Positions 45,512-53,306 of a stretch of 64,000 bases of DNA are shown piece by piece; the first letter of the stretch is position 1, and the number at the start of each line of letters is the position of its first letter. The translations under genes and the position numbers were made by a program. Below the pieces are notes generated by a model, which was not told the origin of the DNA, ran no database searches, and saw only the letters and a list, made by a program, of their open reading frames with translations. The DNA lies in assembly GCF_006265225.1 (NCBI RefSeq), contig NZ_VDCS01000001.1:186001-250000 (forward strand). Reading direction: 5' to 3'. This DNA is from Allotamlana fucoidanivorans. GTDB lineage: Bacteria; Bacteroidota; Bacteroidia; Flavobacteriales; Flavobacteriaceae.

Positions 45512-45602
45512 CACTAAATTTAACCACAAATGAATCGATTTTGAGCACTTAGTTTACTATGCTCAGTTTGACCCGCCGCGCGTGGCTCAGTTTGTCCGCC
45601 CT

Positions 45603-46006
45603 ATCCAATTGATGCGATTCTTTATAATTCTTCTTTGTTTAAAGCGGAAATAGAGTGGGATATATATTTAATTGACAGTAGCAAGTATAAAAATGAAATT
45701 CTTGAAAATCCAGATTTGAATAATGTAGTTAAGAAAAACATGATTATTAAAAATTATCCAAAGTATATATGGATTTGTACTGCAATTACGAGTAAAATAA
45801 AATTATTTGATTTTGTTTATGATTCTACTGATACAGCAATGGGATATTTTTGTATTGATTTTAATTTACTTTTCGACGCGAAGATATTTAAGGAGTATCT
45901 TTTGAATGATAATTTCTTGAAATTCAAATCATTTTATTTAACTGAAAAATCAGGTCCTAAAATTAGTGAGACAGTTTTTGACGAGATAATTTCACAACTA
46001 AGTTAA
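45603..46006 (+). pseudogene. Truncated unknown gene beside the IS (3' part)
   Basis: The frame is open straight from the IS boundary through IDAILYNSSLFKAEIEWDIY to the stop at 46004-46006. The first usable start, a TTG at 45635, is inside this open stretch, and no proper start lies between it and the IS. This is what a gene cut at its 5' end by the IS looks like. About 133 residues remain; no domain recognised. The missing 5' part is not found left of the IS, so DNA was lost as well. Confidence 0.6.
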
Positions 46007-46215
46007 TATTTTATTTAAGTACTTAAATTTGTAAATGATTGTGTTGCAATCTAGATTAAATGGAGCAGGTGATTTAAGATAATATTTAGGCTGTGATGGA
46101 CTACCTTAAATCTTTGAAACCTTTTATTATAGTTAAGTTTATAGTTGTAGAATTTTTGAGAGCTCAATTATATGCTCAAACTAATCTATTATATAGTTAG
46201 ATTAAAACTTAAATA
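46007..46215. other. Intergenic stretch, element 2
   Basis: No gene. It contains the right copy of the 22-bp repeat. Nothing else stands out in this AT-rich sequence. Confidence 0.4.
46160..46181 (+). repeat. 22-bp direct repeat, right copy
   Basis: Matches 42798-42819 in 20 of 22 bases, including TATATGCTCAAAC without change. Confidence 0.5.
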
Positions 46216-47373
46216 TTACAGCTGAAAATTAAATTCTTTAGCTTCTGAAACTAATTCATCTGTAGTGCGTACTTTTAATAGAGCCTTATTGTCAATATAG
46301 ATGCCTTCAGGTATTTTTACCACGAGTTTTGTTGATTCTCCAGTAATAATTTCAGCTTTGTAATCGTCAAAATAAACTTCATTTACATATGAAGCTGGCC
46401 AAAAATATTTGCCAATTATTTCGATTTCATCCCCAATTCCTCCTTGCTGAAAAGATATAATTTCAGGAGGATAATATCTAAAAGTATTGGTTTCAAAAAC
46501 ACCACGACCGTTACTTGCTAAAAGAATTTTCGGATTATTTACGAACATATGAATGCTTACTTCAAGGCTTACTTCATTTGGAGAAATTTTTGTGATTTTT
46601 GTTGCAGGAATATCATTTATATTTACGGTCAAAAAATCAGGAGGGTATCCTTCTTTATAAAAATCTCCCTTAATGATTATTTCGTCTCCCCAATCAATTA
46701 ATTTGGGGCTTACCGAATCTATAATTGGTGCTTTGATGTTGAATTCATAGTTACAAGGAACAACTTTTTCTAAATAGGTAATTGACATTTTTGCCCATGT
46801 GTATCTATAATATTCATGCCTTGACAAAAATTTTGGAACCCTACATACTATAGTTTGATCATCAATGACGTCAATTATTTCAGCATCTTTTGTGTGAAGC
46901 TTGATGTTAAAATCTTCTTTTTTTACTCCAATTATCTTTTCCGAAAAATTAATCTCTATTAAATCCCCTATATAACCGATTGCTGGTGTTATTGTATTTA
47001 TTTTTGGAATAAAACTACCTGATAAAGCATAAAATTCTTGAGTACGGCTAGCAAAAAAACCTCCCTCACTGGTCTTAATAAAAGCATAAAAAGAATATTT
47101 TTTATCTTGATACAGACCAGATAATATTTGAACAGTATTTTGACCTTCTTTCGGGTTAGGTATTAAGTATTCTTTTGAGTCGACATAAAAGCCCAAGATA
47201 TCCCCCTCAGAAAAATTTTGAAAATCGGCTGTTAACGTAACACCTCCTTGAGAAAGAGATTCGCTATTTGTAACGACTACAGAAGGGAAAATGTTTTCTG
47301 TAGAAGAGCTGTCACAACTCAAGATAATAATCAAAAATAAATAAATGTTGTATTTGATTAGATATGTTTTCAT
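46216..47373 (-). CDS. TIG/IPT-repeat lipoprotein (385 aa)
   Basis: The protein has a lipoprotein signal ending IIILSC (Cys20). After an N-terminal segment of about 110 residues come at least three TIG-like Ig-fold repeats, each starting with a P-x-I-x-S/T-hydrophobic-x-P/Q pattern and a G-D-x-I/E-I-x-G stretch (near 118, 220 and 305). Such repeats are found in surface carbohydrate-binding and adhesion proteins. It starts two bases from the stop of the 672-residue gene, so both form one operon. Probably on the outer membrane surface. No SusC/D pair is nearby. Confidence 0.8.
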   Translation of the reverse strand: MKTYLIKYNIYLFLIIILSCDSSSTENIFPSVVVTNSESLSQGGVTLTADFQNFSEGDILGFYVDSKEYLIPNPKEGQNTVQILSGLYQDKKYSFYAFIKTSEGGFFASRTQEFYALSGSFIPKINTITPAIGYIGDLIEINFSEKIIGVKKEDFNIKLHTKDAEIIDVIDDQTIVCRVPKFLSRHEYYRYTWAKMSITYLEKVVPCNYEFNIKAPIIDSVSPKLIDWGDEIIIKGDFYKEGYPPDFLTVNINDIPATKITKISPNEVSLEVSIHMFVNNPKILLASNGRGVFETNTFRYYPPEIISFQQGGIGDEIEIIGKYFWPASYVNEVYFDDYKAEIITGESTKLVVKIPEGIYIDNKALLKVRTTDELVSEAKEFNFQL

Positions 47374-47375
47374 TA

Positions 47376-49394
47376 TTAATTAAAATGCGATTTTTTAATT
47401 TTTATAATATAATTACCTTCTTTACTAAAAACAAAATTTTCGGTTTCAAGGAAATGCTTATTGAATCCGTTAAAGTTTATACCAGTAGGTTTTATAGACC
47501 AGCTATTTGTAGACGGATCATATATATATGTTGATCCTCCATAATCAAAATGCCCTTTACCATCAATATTGATTCCTTCAATCCTTTGAGAGATAGTGAT
47601 AGGTAAATCAGCTTTTTTTGCAGCTAAATTTGTGTTTGTATCAATTTCCCAAAAGTCTAATAATTGTGGTTTGAAATCGTTTTGTCCACCTCCTATATAA
47701 AGCTTAGAGTCAATTGAAAAACTTAAAGGCCTTACCTTTGCTTTATCAAAAGTTTCAATTTCAGGAAGATTTAAAACAAACTCCCATTGGTTAGTGTTTA
47801 TTGAGTATCTCCAAATATCATTAATTCCATCAATAGTAGTATCTCCAAGACCATAATAAATATAATCACCAACAACAGCCATAAAGGGATTAAACCTTTG
47901 TTCTCCAGGAAAAGGTTCAAGTTCATTCTCCTGATTAGTAAAAATATCATAACTGTAAAACTTTAGTGTTCCAGTATTATTATTGAATGAATAAAATTTT
48001 GTACCATGAAATGAGAAATTAAAACCTTTTGGAGCTTTCGATAAGTAATCGTTAGGGTATAATTTCTCAAAATTGTTTACCTCCTTATTAAATTTAATTA
48101 AATACTTATCATTAAAGGAATAAGGATAAGCAACTGCGTATAAGTCTTCGTTAATAGTTCCATATCCGATGATATTGTCAGTGTTAAATGAAGCACGCAC
48201 ATAATTTTCATCTAGTGTGATTTTTTCATCTAATTTAATATCATTTCCAAAGAAATTAATTGATAGACCATTTATAATAAAACCCTCATAATCGAATGAG
48301 CTATTCATGTCAATTACTAAACTATCTCTATAATTTTCGAAAAAAGACATCTGTTTTGAGCCTAATTTATATCTCAAAGTATCGTTTGTATAGCTATTTT
48401 TGTTGGGAAAATTTGATCCATAAACAACTAATTTTTCACCATATTTTACTGTGTTTTTTGAAATACTTGATATAGTAGGCAATATGTGCTTGAACTTTTT
48501 CTTTGCTATAATAGTTTGAGATTGGCTTTCAATAGTTATTGAAGGTTCATATGTACTTATTCTTCTTATAACAAACTGAAGTTCCTTTTGACTAGCCTTT
48601 ATAACTTCAGGGTAAGCAGAAGTTCCTGTATTTTGAGATATGATTAATCGATTACCATGACTCTTTCTATTAAAATGATTTCCATAAATAGTTATTGTGT
48701 CTCCAGGAAAGGCCTCATAAGGTCTTATTGAATCAACTACTGGAGTGTGCAGTGCAAATTCATCGTAGATTGTTTCATTACTAGTAAAACTTCTTACTTT
48801 CAGTTCTACAAAAGGTAGCTTTTCTACATTGTGTTCAGGCTTGTTAATTACTATACATTTTATTAAAGTATCATTTCCAATTAATGCTTCAGATGACCAT
48901 GTATTAAAAAAAACCTGAGGCGATTTTGAGAAATTCTTCCCATTAATGGTAATGGTATCTCCCAAATGAGCTTTGTTTGGTTCTACTGATTCAATTTGCG
49001 GATTGGCGCTTCCATTCGAAATAAATGATTTTTCATTTCCATAGACATATTCCCCATTTTTAAAAGTAATGGTATTGTAATAATATGTTATGCCTTCTCT
49101 TAAATTACTTTTGAAGTCAAGTGTGAAATCACCATTGTGTATACCTGTTAGAAATTTTGCTTGAGAATTACTATTGTATGTGTCATTTTCAATTGTAGAA
49201 ATTATAAATCCATAATCAATGGGTAATTCTACATTACCAATTTTTCCCGTTAAACTAACGCCTCCTCCATCAAGTAATTTATAATCTAAGGTTGTTATGT
49301 AAACATTGTTATTGTTTGGGGGTAAATTTTCATCTTTTTGGCAAGATGAAAAAGTCAATAATATTATGGAAAAGTAGATTATAGTCTTTTTCAT
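47376..49394 (-). CDS. TIG/IPT-repeat and kelch-like lipoprotein (672 aa)
   Basis: The 672-residue protein has a lipobox FSSC (Cys18). Three TIG repeats follow, at about residues 130-215, 218-300 and 304-390 (G-D-T-I-T-I-N/Y-G twice). The C-terminal half contains kelch-like blades, including YIYYGLGDT near 510, DIWRYSINTNQWE near 525, LYIGGGQND near 565 and YDPSTNSWS near 635. The layout resembles surface-exposed ligand-binding proteins. Together with the 385-residue protein it forms a two-gene operon, with no enzyme in it. Confidence 0.8.
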   Translation of the reverse strand: MKKTIIYFSIILLTFSSCQKDENLPPNNNNVYITTLDYKLLDGGGVSLTGKIGNVELPIDYGFIISTIENDTYNSNSQAKFLTGIHNGDFTLDFKSNLREGITYYYNTITFKNGEYVYGNEKSFISNGSANPQIESVEPNKAHLGDTITINGKNFSKSPQVFFNTWSSEALIGNDTLIKCIVINKPEHNVEKLPFVELKVRSFTSNETIYDEFALHTPVVDSIRPYEAFPGDTITIYGNHFNRKSHGNRLIISQNTGTSAYPEVIKASQKELQFVIRRISTYEPSITIESQSQTIIAKKKFKHILPTISSISKNTVKYGEKLVVYGSNFPNKNSYTNDTLRYKLGSKQMSFFENYRDSLVIDMNSSFDYEGFIINGLSINFFGNDIKLDEKITLDENYVRASFNTDNIIGYGTINEDLYAVAYPYSFNDKYLIKFNKEVNNFEKLYPNDYLSKAPKGFNFSFHGTKFYSFNNNTGTLKFYSYDIFTNQENELEPFPGEQRFNPFMAVVGDYIYYGLGDTTIDGINDIWRYSINTNQWEFVLNLPEIETFDKAKVRPLSFSIDSKLYIGGGQNDFKPQLLDFWEIDTNTNLAAKKADLPITISQRIEGINIDGKGHFDYGGSTYIYDPSTNSWSIKPTGINFNGFNKHFLETENFVFSKEGNYIIKIKKSHFN

Positions 49395-49694
49395 TCAAGG
49401 ATTATGTTTCGACAAATCAAATATAATGATATAAAACTCTTACAGGTTAAATAATAGATAGAAAGTTAAAATATTCCGTATTAAAAAAATAAATGTTATT
49501 CACATACCCCATTTCCTTTTTATTATTTGTTTGTATACTGAGCAGTTGTAAGTAGCATAGCTTTAAATTTCGATTTGATGCTCAAACCTTTATACATCTA
49601 TAACACTCTACACAGCTATTTCATTTAAAAATGAGAAGGGTTAAAACTCCATTATACTGCATATAACTCTTTATAGCTATACTAAATAGTAGAA
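49395..49694. other. Intergenic stretch left of att3
   Basis: No gene is supported. It contains a partial copy of the 22-bp repeat (49578-49587) and two related AT-rich motifs, TAACACTCTACACAGCTAT at 49601 and TAACTCTTTATAGCTAT at 49664, which might be arm sites of a lost integrase. No GGGGACGA sites are present, unlike in element 1. Confidence 0.4.
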
Positions 49695-49707
49695 CAGGTG
49701 GGACCAC
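49695..49707 (+). repeat. Attachment site att3
   Basis: CAGGTGGGACCAC, 13 bases identical to the tRNA 3' end, followed after 12 bases by GTAAAGCCTTG as at the other two sites. It is the right boundary of the island. Confidence 0.8.
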
Positions 49708-49720
49708 AAATTGAAATCGT

Positions 49721-49759
49721 AAAGCCTTGTAAACGTTTAGTTTATGAGGCTTTTTGTTT
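49721..49759 (+). terminator. Terminator at att3
   Basis: AAGCCTTGTAAAC...GTTTATGAGGCTTTTTG, very close to the hairpin after att1. It is probably the original terminator of the tRNA gene. Confidence 0.75.
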
Positions 49760-49898
49760 TTAAGTAGACAACATAGGTTAGGTGTTTTTTAAGTAATTGA
49801 ATGTCAATATTTAGAAGTTTAAATATGCTTAAATCAAGTGAATTTTGCAACAATTTGTCTTGAATTCTAATCTCAATCATTTACTCTCTAATTTCTAT

Positions 49899-49973
49899 AT
49901 GAGCTAAATACATTTAAAATATAGCTCATAATTTTGTTATATTTGAGCTATAAACTAACTTTTTATAGCTCAT
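49899..49973. promoter_or_regulatory. Operator array of four half-sites before the Fic gene
   Basis: Half-sites TGAGCTA / TAGCTCA occur at 49899-49906 (forward), 49922-49929 (reverse), 49943-49950 (forward) and 49966-49973 (reverse). Each inverted pair has 23-base centre spacing, and the pairs are 44 bases apart. The third overlaps a TATATTTG -7 box (49938-49945) and the fourth overlaps the ATG. A repressor bound here would block both transcription and translation. Confidence 0.65.
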
Positions 49974-51081
49974 GATGCGAAAAATATGGAATTGGCAATC
50001 TGACGAATGGCCTAACTTCACTTATGACGAAACTAAATTAAAAGCTTTAGAATTACAATTCTCTAAAAATATTGGAACAGTTTTAGGAGCTATTAAACAT
50101 GTTAATACCGAAGAAAAGGAACAATTCCTTATTGAAGTCTTATCGAACGAAGCTTTAAAAACATCAGAAATTGAAGGGGAGTACCTTGATAGAGATAGTA
50201 TTCAATCATCTATTAAAAAGAATCTCGGACTAAGTGTAGAAAAAAGAAATATAAAACCTGCCGAGTTTGGCGTTTCTGAAATGATGGTAGATTTATATCA
50301 AAATTTCAATGAGCCGCTTACGCATCAAAAAATGTATGATTGGCATAAAATGCTAACGAATGGAAGGCGAGACTTAATAGATGTAGGTAGATATCGAACA
50401 CATGCAGATCCTATGCAAGTTGTTTCTGGGCGATTAGATAAACATATTGTGCATTTTGAAGCGCCACCGTCAAGTGAAATGAAACAGGAAATGGATGGCT
50501 TTGTAAATTGGTTTAATACGAGCCATTATGAAAGTGGAAATGAGATCTTGCCTCTTGCTAAAGCTGGCATAGCTCATCTTTATTTTGTAAGTATTCATCC
50601 TTTTGAAGATGGAAACGGAAGAATTGCACGAGCATTAGCTGAAAAATCCATTTCTTTAAGCATCGGTGAAGCTGCATTAATTTCTTTATCTAAAACTATA
50701 GAGGCTAGTAAAAATACATATTATGATGCTTTAGCAGATAATAATAAAACTTGTGAGATTACTGATTGGCTAGTTTATTTCGGACAAACAATACTAGATG
50801 CACAGGAAGAAACATTAAAGTTAATCGATTTTATTATTGATAAAGCGAAGTTTTTTGATCGCTTTTCAATTTCAATGAATGAACGTCAGCTAAAAGTTGT
50901 AAAACGACTTTTCGATGCCGGCCCTCAAGGTTTTATAGGAGGTTTAAGTTCTGAAAACTATACACGAATAGCAAAGACTTCTGCATCAACGGCAACCCGT
51001 GATTTAAAAGATATGTTAGATAAAAGTATACTAAAAAAAACAGGCACTTTAAAAAGTACCAGATATTGGTTAAATATTTAA
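49972..51081 (+). CDS. Fic-family protein with C-terminal winged helix
   Basis: The 369-residue protein has an N-terminal DUF4172-like region, the class II inhibitory helix motif TSEIEG (T64...E68-G69), the Fic active site HPFEDGNGR with His209, and a winged-helix-like C-terminus (about 295-369, IAKTSASTATRDLKDML). Fic proteins AMPylate or otherwise modify protein hydroxyls, and many are toxins or housekeeping enzymes held off by the inhibitory helix. The helix is present here, so it is self-inhibited. The C-terminal domain could bind the operator array that overlaps its start codon. Second ATG at 49975 is also possible. Confidence 0.9.
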   Translation: MMRKIWNWQSDEWPNFTYDETKLKALELQFSKNIGTVLGAIKHVNTEEKEQFLIEVLSNEALKTSEIEGEYLDRDSIQSSIKKNLGLSVEKRNIKPAEFGVSEMMVDLYQNFNEPLTHQKMYDWHKMLTNGRRDLIDVGRYRTHADPMQVVSGRLDKHIVHFEAPPSSEMKQEMDGFVNWFNTSHYESGNEILPLAKAGIAHLYFVSIHPFEDGNGRIARALAEKSISLSIGEAALISLSKTIEASKNTYYDALADNNKTCEITDWLVYFGQTILDAQEETLKLIDFIIDKAKFFDRFSISMNERQLKVVKRLFDAGPQGFIGGLSSENYTRIAKTSASTATRDLKDMLDKSILKKTGTLKSTRYWLNI

Positions 51082-51183
51082 TATTCAAATCAATCCGATG
51101 TAAGTTATTAGCTTTATATGAATTTGTGGTGGTCAGTCTATTCAAAATGTAAAAAATTAAGAGTGTAAAGGAATATAAATTGC

Positions 51184-51215
51184 TTTTAATCGATGTTTTT
51201 TTGTTTTTAATCGAT
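51184..51215 (+). repeat. Direct repeats upstream of the PID-CTERM gene
   Basis: TTTTAATCGAT at 51184-51194 and again at 51205-51215, 21 bases apart, which is two helical turns. They lie about 70-100 bases before the ATG and could bind a regulator. Confidence 0.45.
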
Positions 51216-51267
51216 AAAAATTTAACTAAATGCGTGCTTTTTAATTTTTATTACTTTGTTTTTTTTA

Positions 51268-51275
51268 TACATTTG
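51268..51275 (+). promoter_or_regulatory. -7 box of the PID-CTERM gene
   Basis: TACATTTG, a TAnnTTTG match six bases before the ATG at 51282. Confidence 0.4.
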
Positions 51276-51281
51276 TTATAA

Positions 51282-51473
51282 ATGAAGAAACAAAACAAAA
51301 GAATATTTGCCTCAGTCTTGTTTGTGTTGGTTGGCTCCCTGTGCTTTTCTCAAGGTTTGCCACCGCCTAGTCCTCCACCCGCTCCAGGTTTCCCTATTGA
51401 CGGTGGTATTTTTTGTAGTATTGCTATGGCTTTAATCTATGGTGCTAAAAGTATTATTTCAAGAAAAAAATAG
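51282..51473 (+). CDS. PID-CTERM small sorted protein (63 aa)
   Basis: The 63-residue protein has a signal peptide (1-about 24, ending SQG), a proline-rich linker, then PGFPIDGGIF, a hydrophobic segment and the basic tail SRKK. This is the plan of PID-CTERM proteins in Bacteroidetes, with sorting region P-I-D-G-G-[IL] plus hydrophobic helix and basic end. A membrane-inserted or processed peptide is expected; its role is unknown. It is a single gene with a -7 box and paired upstream direct repeats. Confidence 0.85.
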   Translation: MKKQNKRIFASVLFVLVGSLCFSQGLPPPSPPPAPGFPIDGGIFCSIAMALIYGAKSIISRKK

Positions 51474-51480
51474 GTCTTCT

Positions 51481-52074
51481 CTATTCTGCTTGAATTGCCA
51501 TTAACCGAGAAACATATTTTCCTAAAACATCAAATTCTAAATTGACCATGGTTCCTTTTTTAAACGTCTTAAAATTGGTATGCTCATAAGTAAAGGGTAT
51601 AATGGCTACGCTAAAACTGTCTTTTTTTGAGTTAACTACAGTTAAACTAGTGCCATTTACGGTGATAGATCCTTTTTCTATAGTGATATTATTTAAGTCA
51701 GAGTCATACTGAAACGTAAACACCCAGCTTCCGTTGTCTTCCTTTATATGGGTGCAAATAGCCGTTTGGTCTACATGGCCTTGTACTATATGGCCATCCA
51801 GTCGATCTCCAAGTTTCATAGCGCGCTCTAAATTAACAGGGTCATTCACGTTTAGAGTATTTAAGTTGGTTTTATCAAGGGTTTCTTTAATCGCTGTAAC
51901 GGTATATTCATCATTATTTATGTTAACAACGGTTAGGCAAACCCCATTATGAGCTACACTTTGATCTATCTTCAATTCAGAGGTAATCTTACTTTTTACA
52001 GTAATATGAAGATTATCTAATTCCGATTTTAAATTTGTTACAACGCCAAGATTTTCAATAATTCCGGTAAACAT
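51481..52074 (-). CDS. ribE: Riboflavin synthase alpha subunit
   Basis: The 197-residue enzyme turns two lumazine molecules into riboflavin. It has the N-terminal MFTGIIE and two lumazine-binding repeats, seen as VAHNGVCLTV near residue 43 and GSITVNGTSLTV near 137. The length is normal. It is divergent from pdxA with overlapping promoters (52096-52117). Confidence 0.95.
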   Translation of the reverse strand: MFTGIIENLGVVTNLKSELDNLHITVKSKITSELKIDQSVAHNGVCLTVVNINNDEYTVTAIKETLDKTNLNTLNVNDPVNLERAMKLGDRLDGHIVQGHVDQTAICTHIKEDNGSWVFTFQYDSDLNNITIEKGSITVNGTSLTVVNSKKDSFSVAIIPFTYEHTNFKTFKKGTMVNLEFDVLGKYVSRLMAIQAE

Positions 52075-52095
52075 GCTATTCTCTGTTTATTTGGT

Positions 52096-52103
52096 TAAAT
52101 TTG
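52096..52103 (+). promoter_or_regulatory. -7 box of pdxA
   Basis: TAAATTTG, 37 bases before the ATG at 52140. The ribE -7 box (52110-52117, minus) lies next to it. Confidence 0.45.
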
Positions 52104-52109
52104 CAACAT

Positions 52110-52117
52110 CAAAATTA
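52110..52117 (-). promoter_or_regulatory. -7 box of ribE
   Basis: Minus strand TAATTTTG, 36 bases before the ribE start. The divergent promoters almost overlap. Confidence 0.45.
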
Positions 52118-52139
52118 CAAACAAAAGTTGTCATTTTTA

Positions 52140-53192
52140 ATGAAGCCAGAAGAAAATATACGTATAGGAATATCAATAGGAGATTTAAACGGTATTGGAG
52201 CAGAAATTGTTTTAAAAACATTTGAAGATTCAAGAATGTTAGACTTTTGTACGCCTGTTATTTTTGCGTCAACAAAAACCATAGCCTTTTTTAAATCACA
52301 TTTTAATTATCAGGTTACCTTTCAAAGTATAAATAATTTGAATCAAGTAGTGCATGGTAAAGTGAATATATTTAATTGTTGGAATGAGCAGGTTAAAATA
52401 GAATTTGGAAAAGAAGACACTAAAATTGGTGAGTATGCTTTTAAATCGTTGCAAGCAGCTACAAAGGCATTAAAGAATAATGAAATTGATGCTTTAGTTA
52501 CCGCTCCAATCAATAAGTTCAACATCCAATCTAAACAATTTAAGTTTCCGGGGCATACCGATTATTTAGCTAAGGAGTTAGAAGGTGAAAGTCTTATGTT
52601 TATGATTACCAGTAATTTGAGGGTGGGTTTGCTTACGGATCACGTTCCTGTGAGTGAAATTTCAAATCATATTACACCAGAGTTGATTAAACAAAAAATT
52701 AATACGGTTTATGCATCACTTGTTAAGGATTTTAAAATTCAGAAACCAAAAATTGCCGTCTTGGGTATTAATCCACATACAGGAGATAATGGTGTTATTG
52801 GAAAAGAGGATGATGATATATTGCGACCAACGCTTAGAGAGATAAAAGAAGAAGGCAAGCTCGTTTATGGGCCTTATGCAGCCGATAGTTTTTTTGGCTC
52901 AAACAACTATAAAAACTTTGATGCCATAATTGCGACTTATCACGATCAAGGATTGATTCCTTTTAAAACCTTATCCTTTGGGCAGGGCGTTAATTTTACG
53001 GCTGGTTTGAGTAAGGTGAGAACCTCACCAGACCACGGTACTGCTTATGAGATTGCAGGTACGGGTAAAGCGGATGAAAACTCATTTAAGGAAGCTGTTT
53101 TTAGTGCTATTGAAATTTATAAAAATAGACGTGATTATCAAGAGCTTACTGCAAACCCATTAAAAAAAGTAGCTAGAACAGACCGCCGATAG
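52140..53192 (+). CDS. pdxA: 4-hydroxythreonine-4-phosphate dehydrogenase PdxA
   Basis: The 350-residue NAD enzyme acts in pyridoxal phosphate synthesis. Motifs: IGISIGDLNGIGAEI near residue 9, PGHTDYLA near 135 with a metal His, and ATYHDQGLIPFK near 270 with another. The ATG at 52140 is preferred to a TTG 13 codons upstream, which would put the -7 box inside the leader peptide. Length is standard. Confidence 0.93.
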   Translation: MKPEENIRIGISIGDLNGIGAEIVLKTFEDSRMLDFCTPVIFASTKTIAFFKSHFNYQVTFQSINNLNQVVHGKVNIFNCWNEQVKIEFGKEDTKIGEYAFKSLQAATKALKNNEIDALVTAPINKFNIQSKQFKFPGHTDYLAKELEGESLMFMITSNLRVGLLTDHVPVSEISNHITPELIKQKINTVYASLVKDFKIQKPKIAVLGINPHTGDNGVIGKEDDDILRPTLREIKEEGKLVYGPYAADSFFGSNNYKNFDAIIATYHDQGLIPFKTLSFGQGVNFTAGLSKVRTSPDHGTAYEIAGTGKADENSFKEAVFSAIEIYKNRRDYQELTANPLKKVARTDRR

Positions 53193-53276
53193 CACGGCTT
53201 AACTATAATAAAACTAGGAAGTTGAAGATATAAACAAAAAAATGTTTATAACTAATGTTGCTTAAATAAAAATTTG

Positions 53277-53284
53277 TATATTTG
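53277..53284 (+). promoter_or_regulatory. -7 box of the DUF177-rpmF operon
   Basis: TATATTTG, 22 bases before the ATG at 53307. A TTG at 53258 could be the -33 element, with 16-base spacing. Confidence 0.5.
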
Positions 53285-53306
53285 CGGGCTCAAAATAGAT
53301 GTGGTA

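Larger units (their letters stand above)
43036..45600 (+). mobile_element. IS21-family insertion sequence (about 2.56 kb)
   Basis: The element encodes IstA and IstB in the usual order. Both ends begin with CGGACA and carry further internal copies of a GCGGAy-AAA-TGAGCCAC motif: at the left at 43111, 43135 and 43159 (exactly 24 bases apart), and at the right, inverted, at 45582-45599 and 45557-45576. Repeated transposase-binding sites at both ends are a known IS21 feature. The outer limits are uncertain by a few bases, and no target duplication is seen. Confidence 0.85.
42746..49707. mobile_element. Degenerate integrative element 2 between att2 and att3 (about 7.0 kb)
   Basis: The region lies between a second and a third copy of the tRNA 3' end. 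It has no integrase, Rep or mobilisation gene today. It contains an IS21-family insertion, a truncated gene, and two TIG-repeat lipoproteins. I infer an older element that accreted at the tRNA and was disrupted by the IS and deletion. The lipoproteins would then be its cargo. Confidence 0.6.

Noticed and set aside
43020-45610. Target duplication around the IS
   Set aside because: No matching 4-8-base flanks are visible, which agrees with a deletion beside the IS.
46060-46075. GAGCAGGTGATT as a fourth att-like site
   Set aside because: Only six bases (CAGGTG) match the tRNA end and no GTAAAGCCTTG follows.
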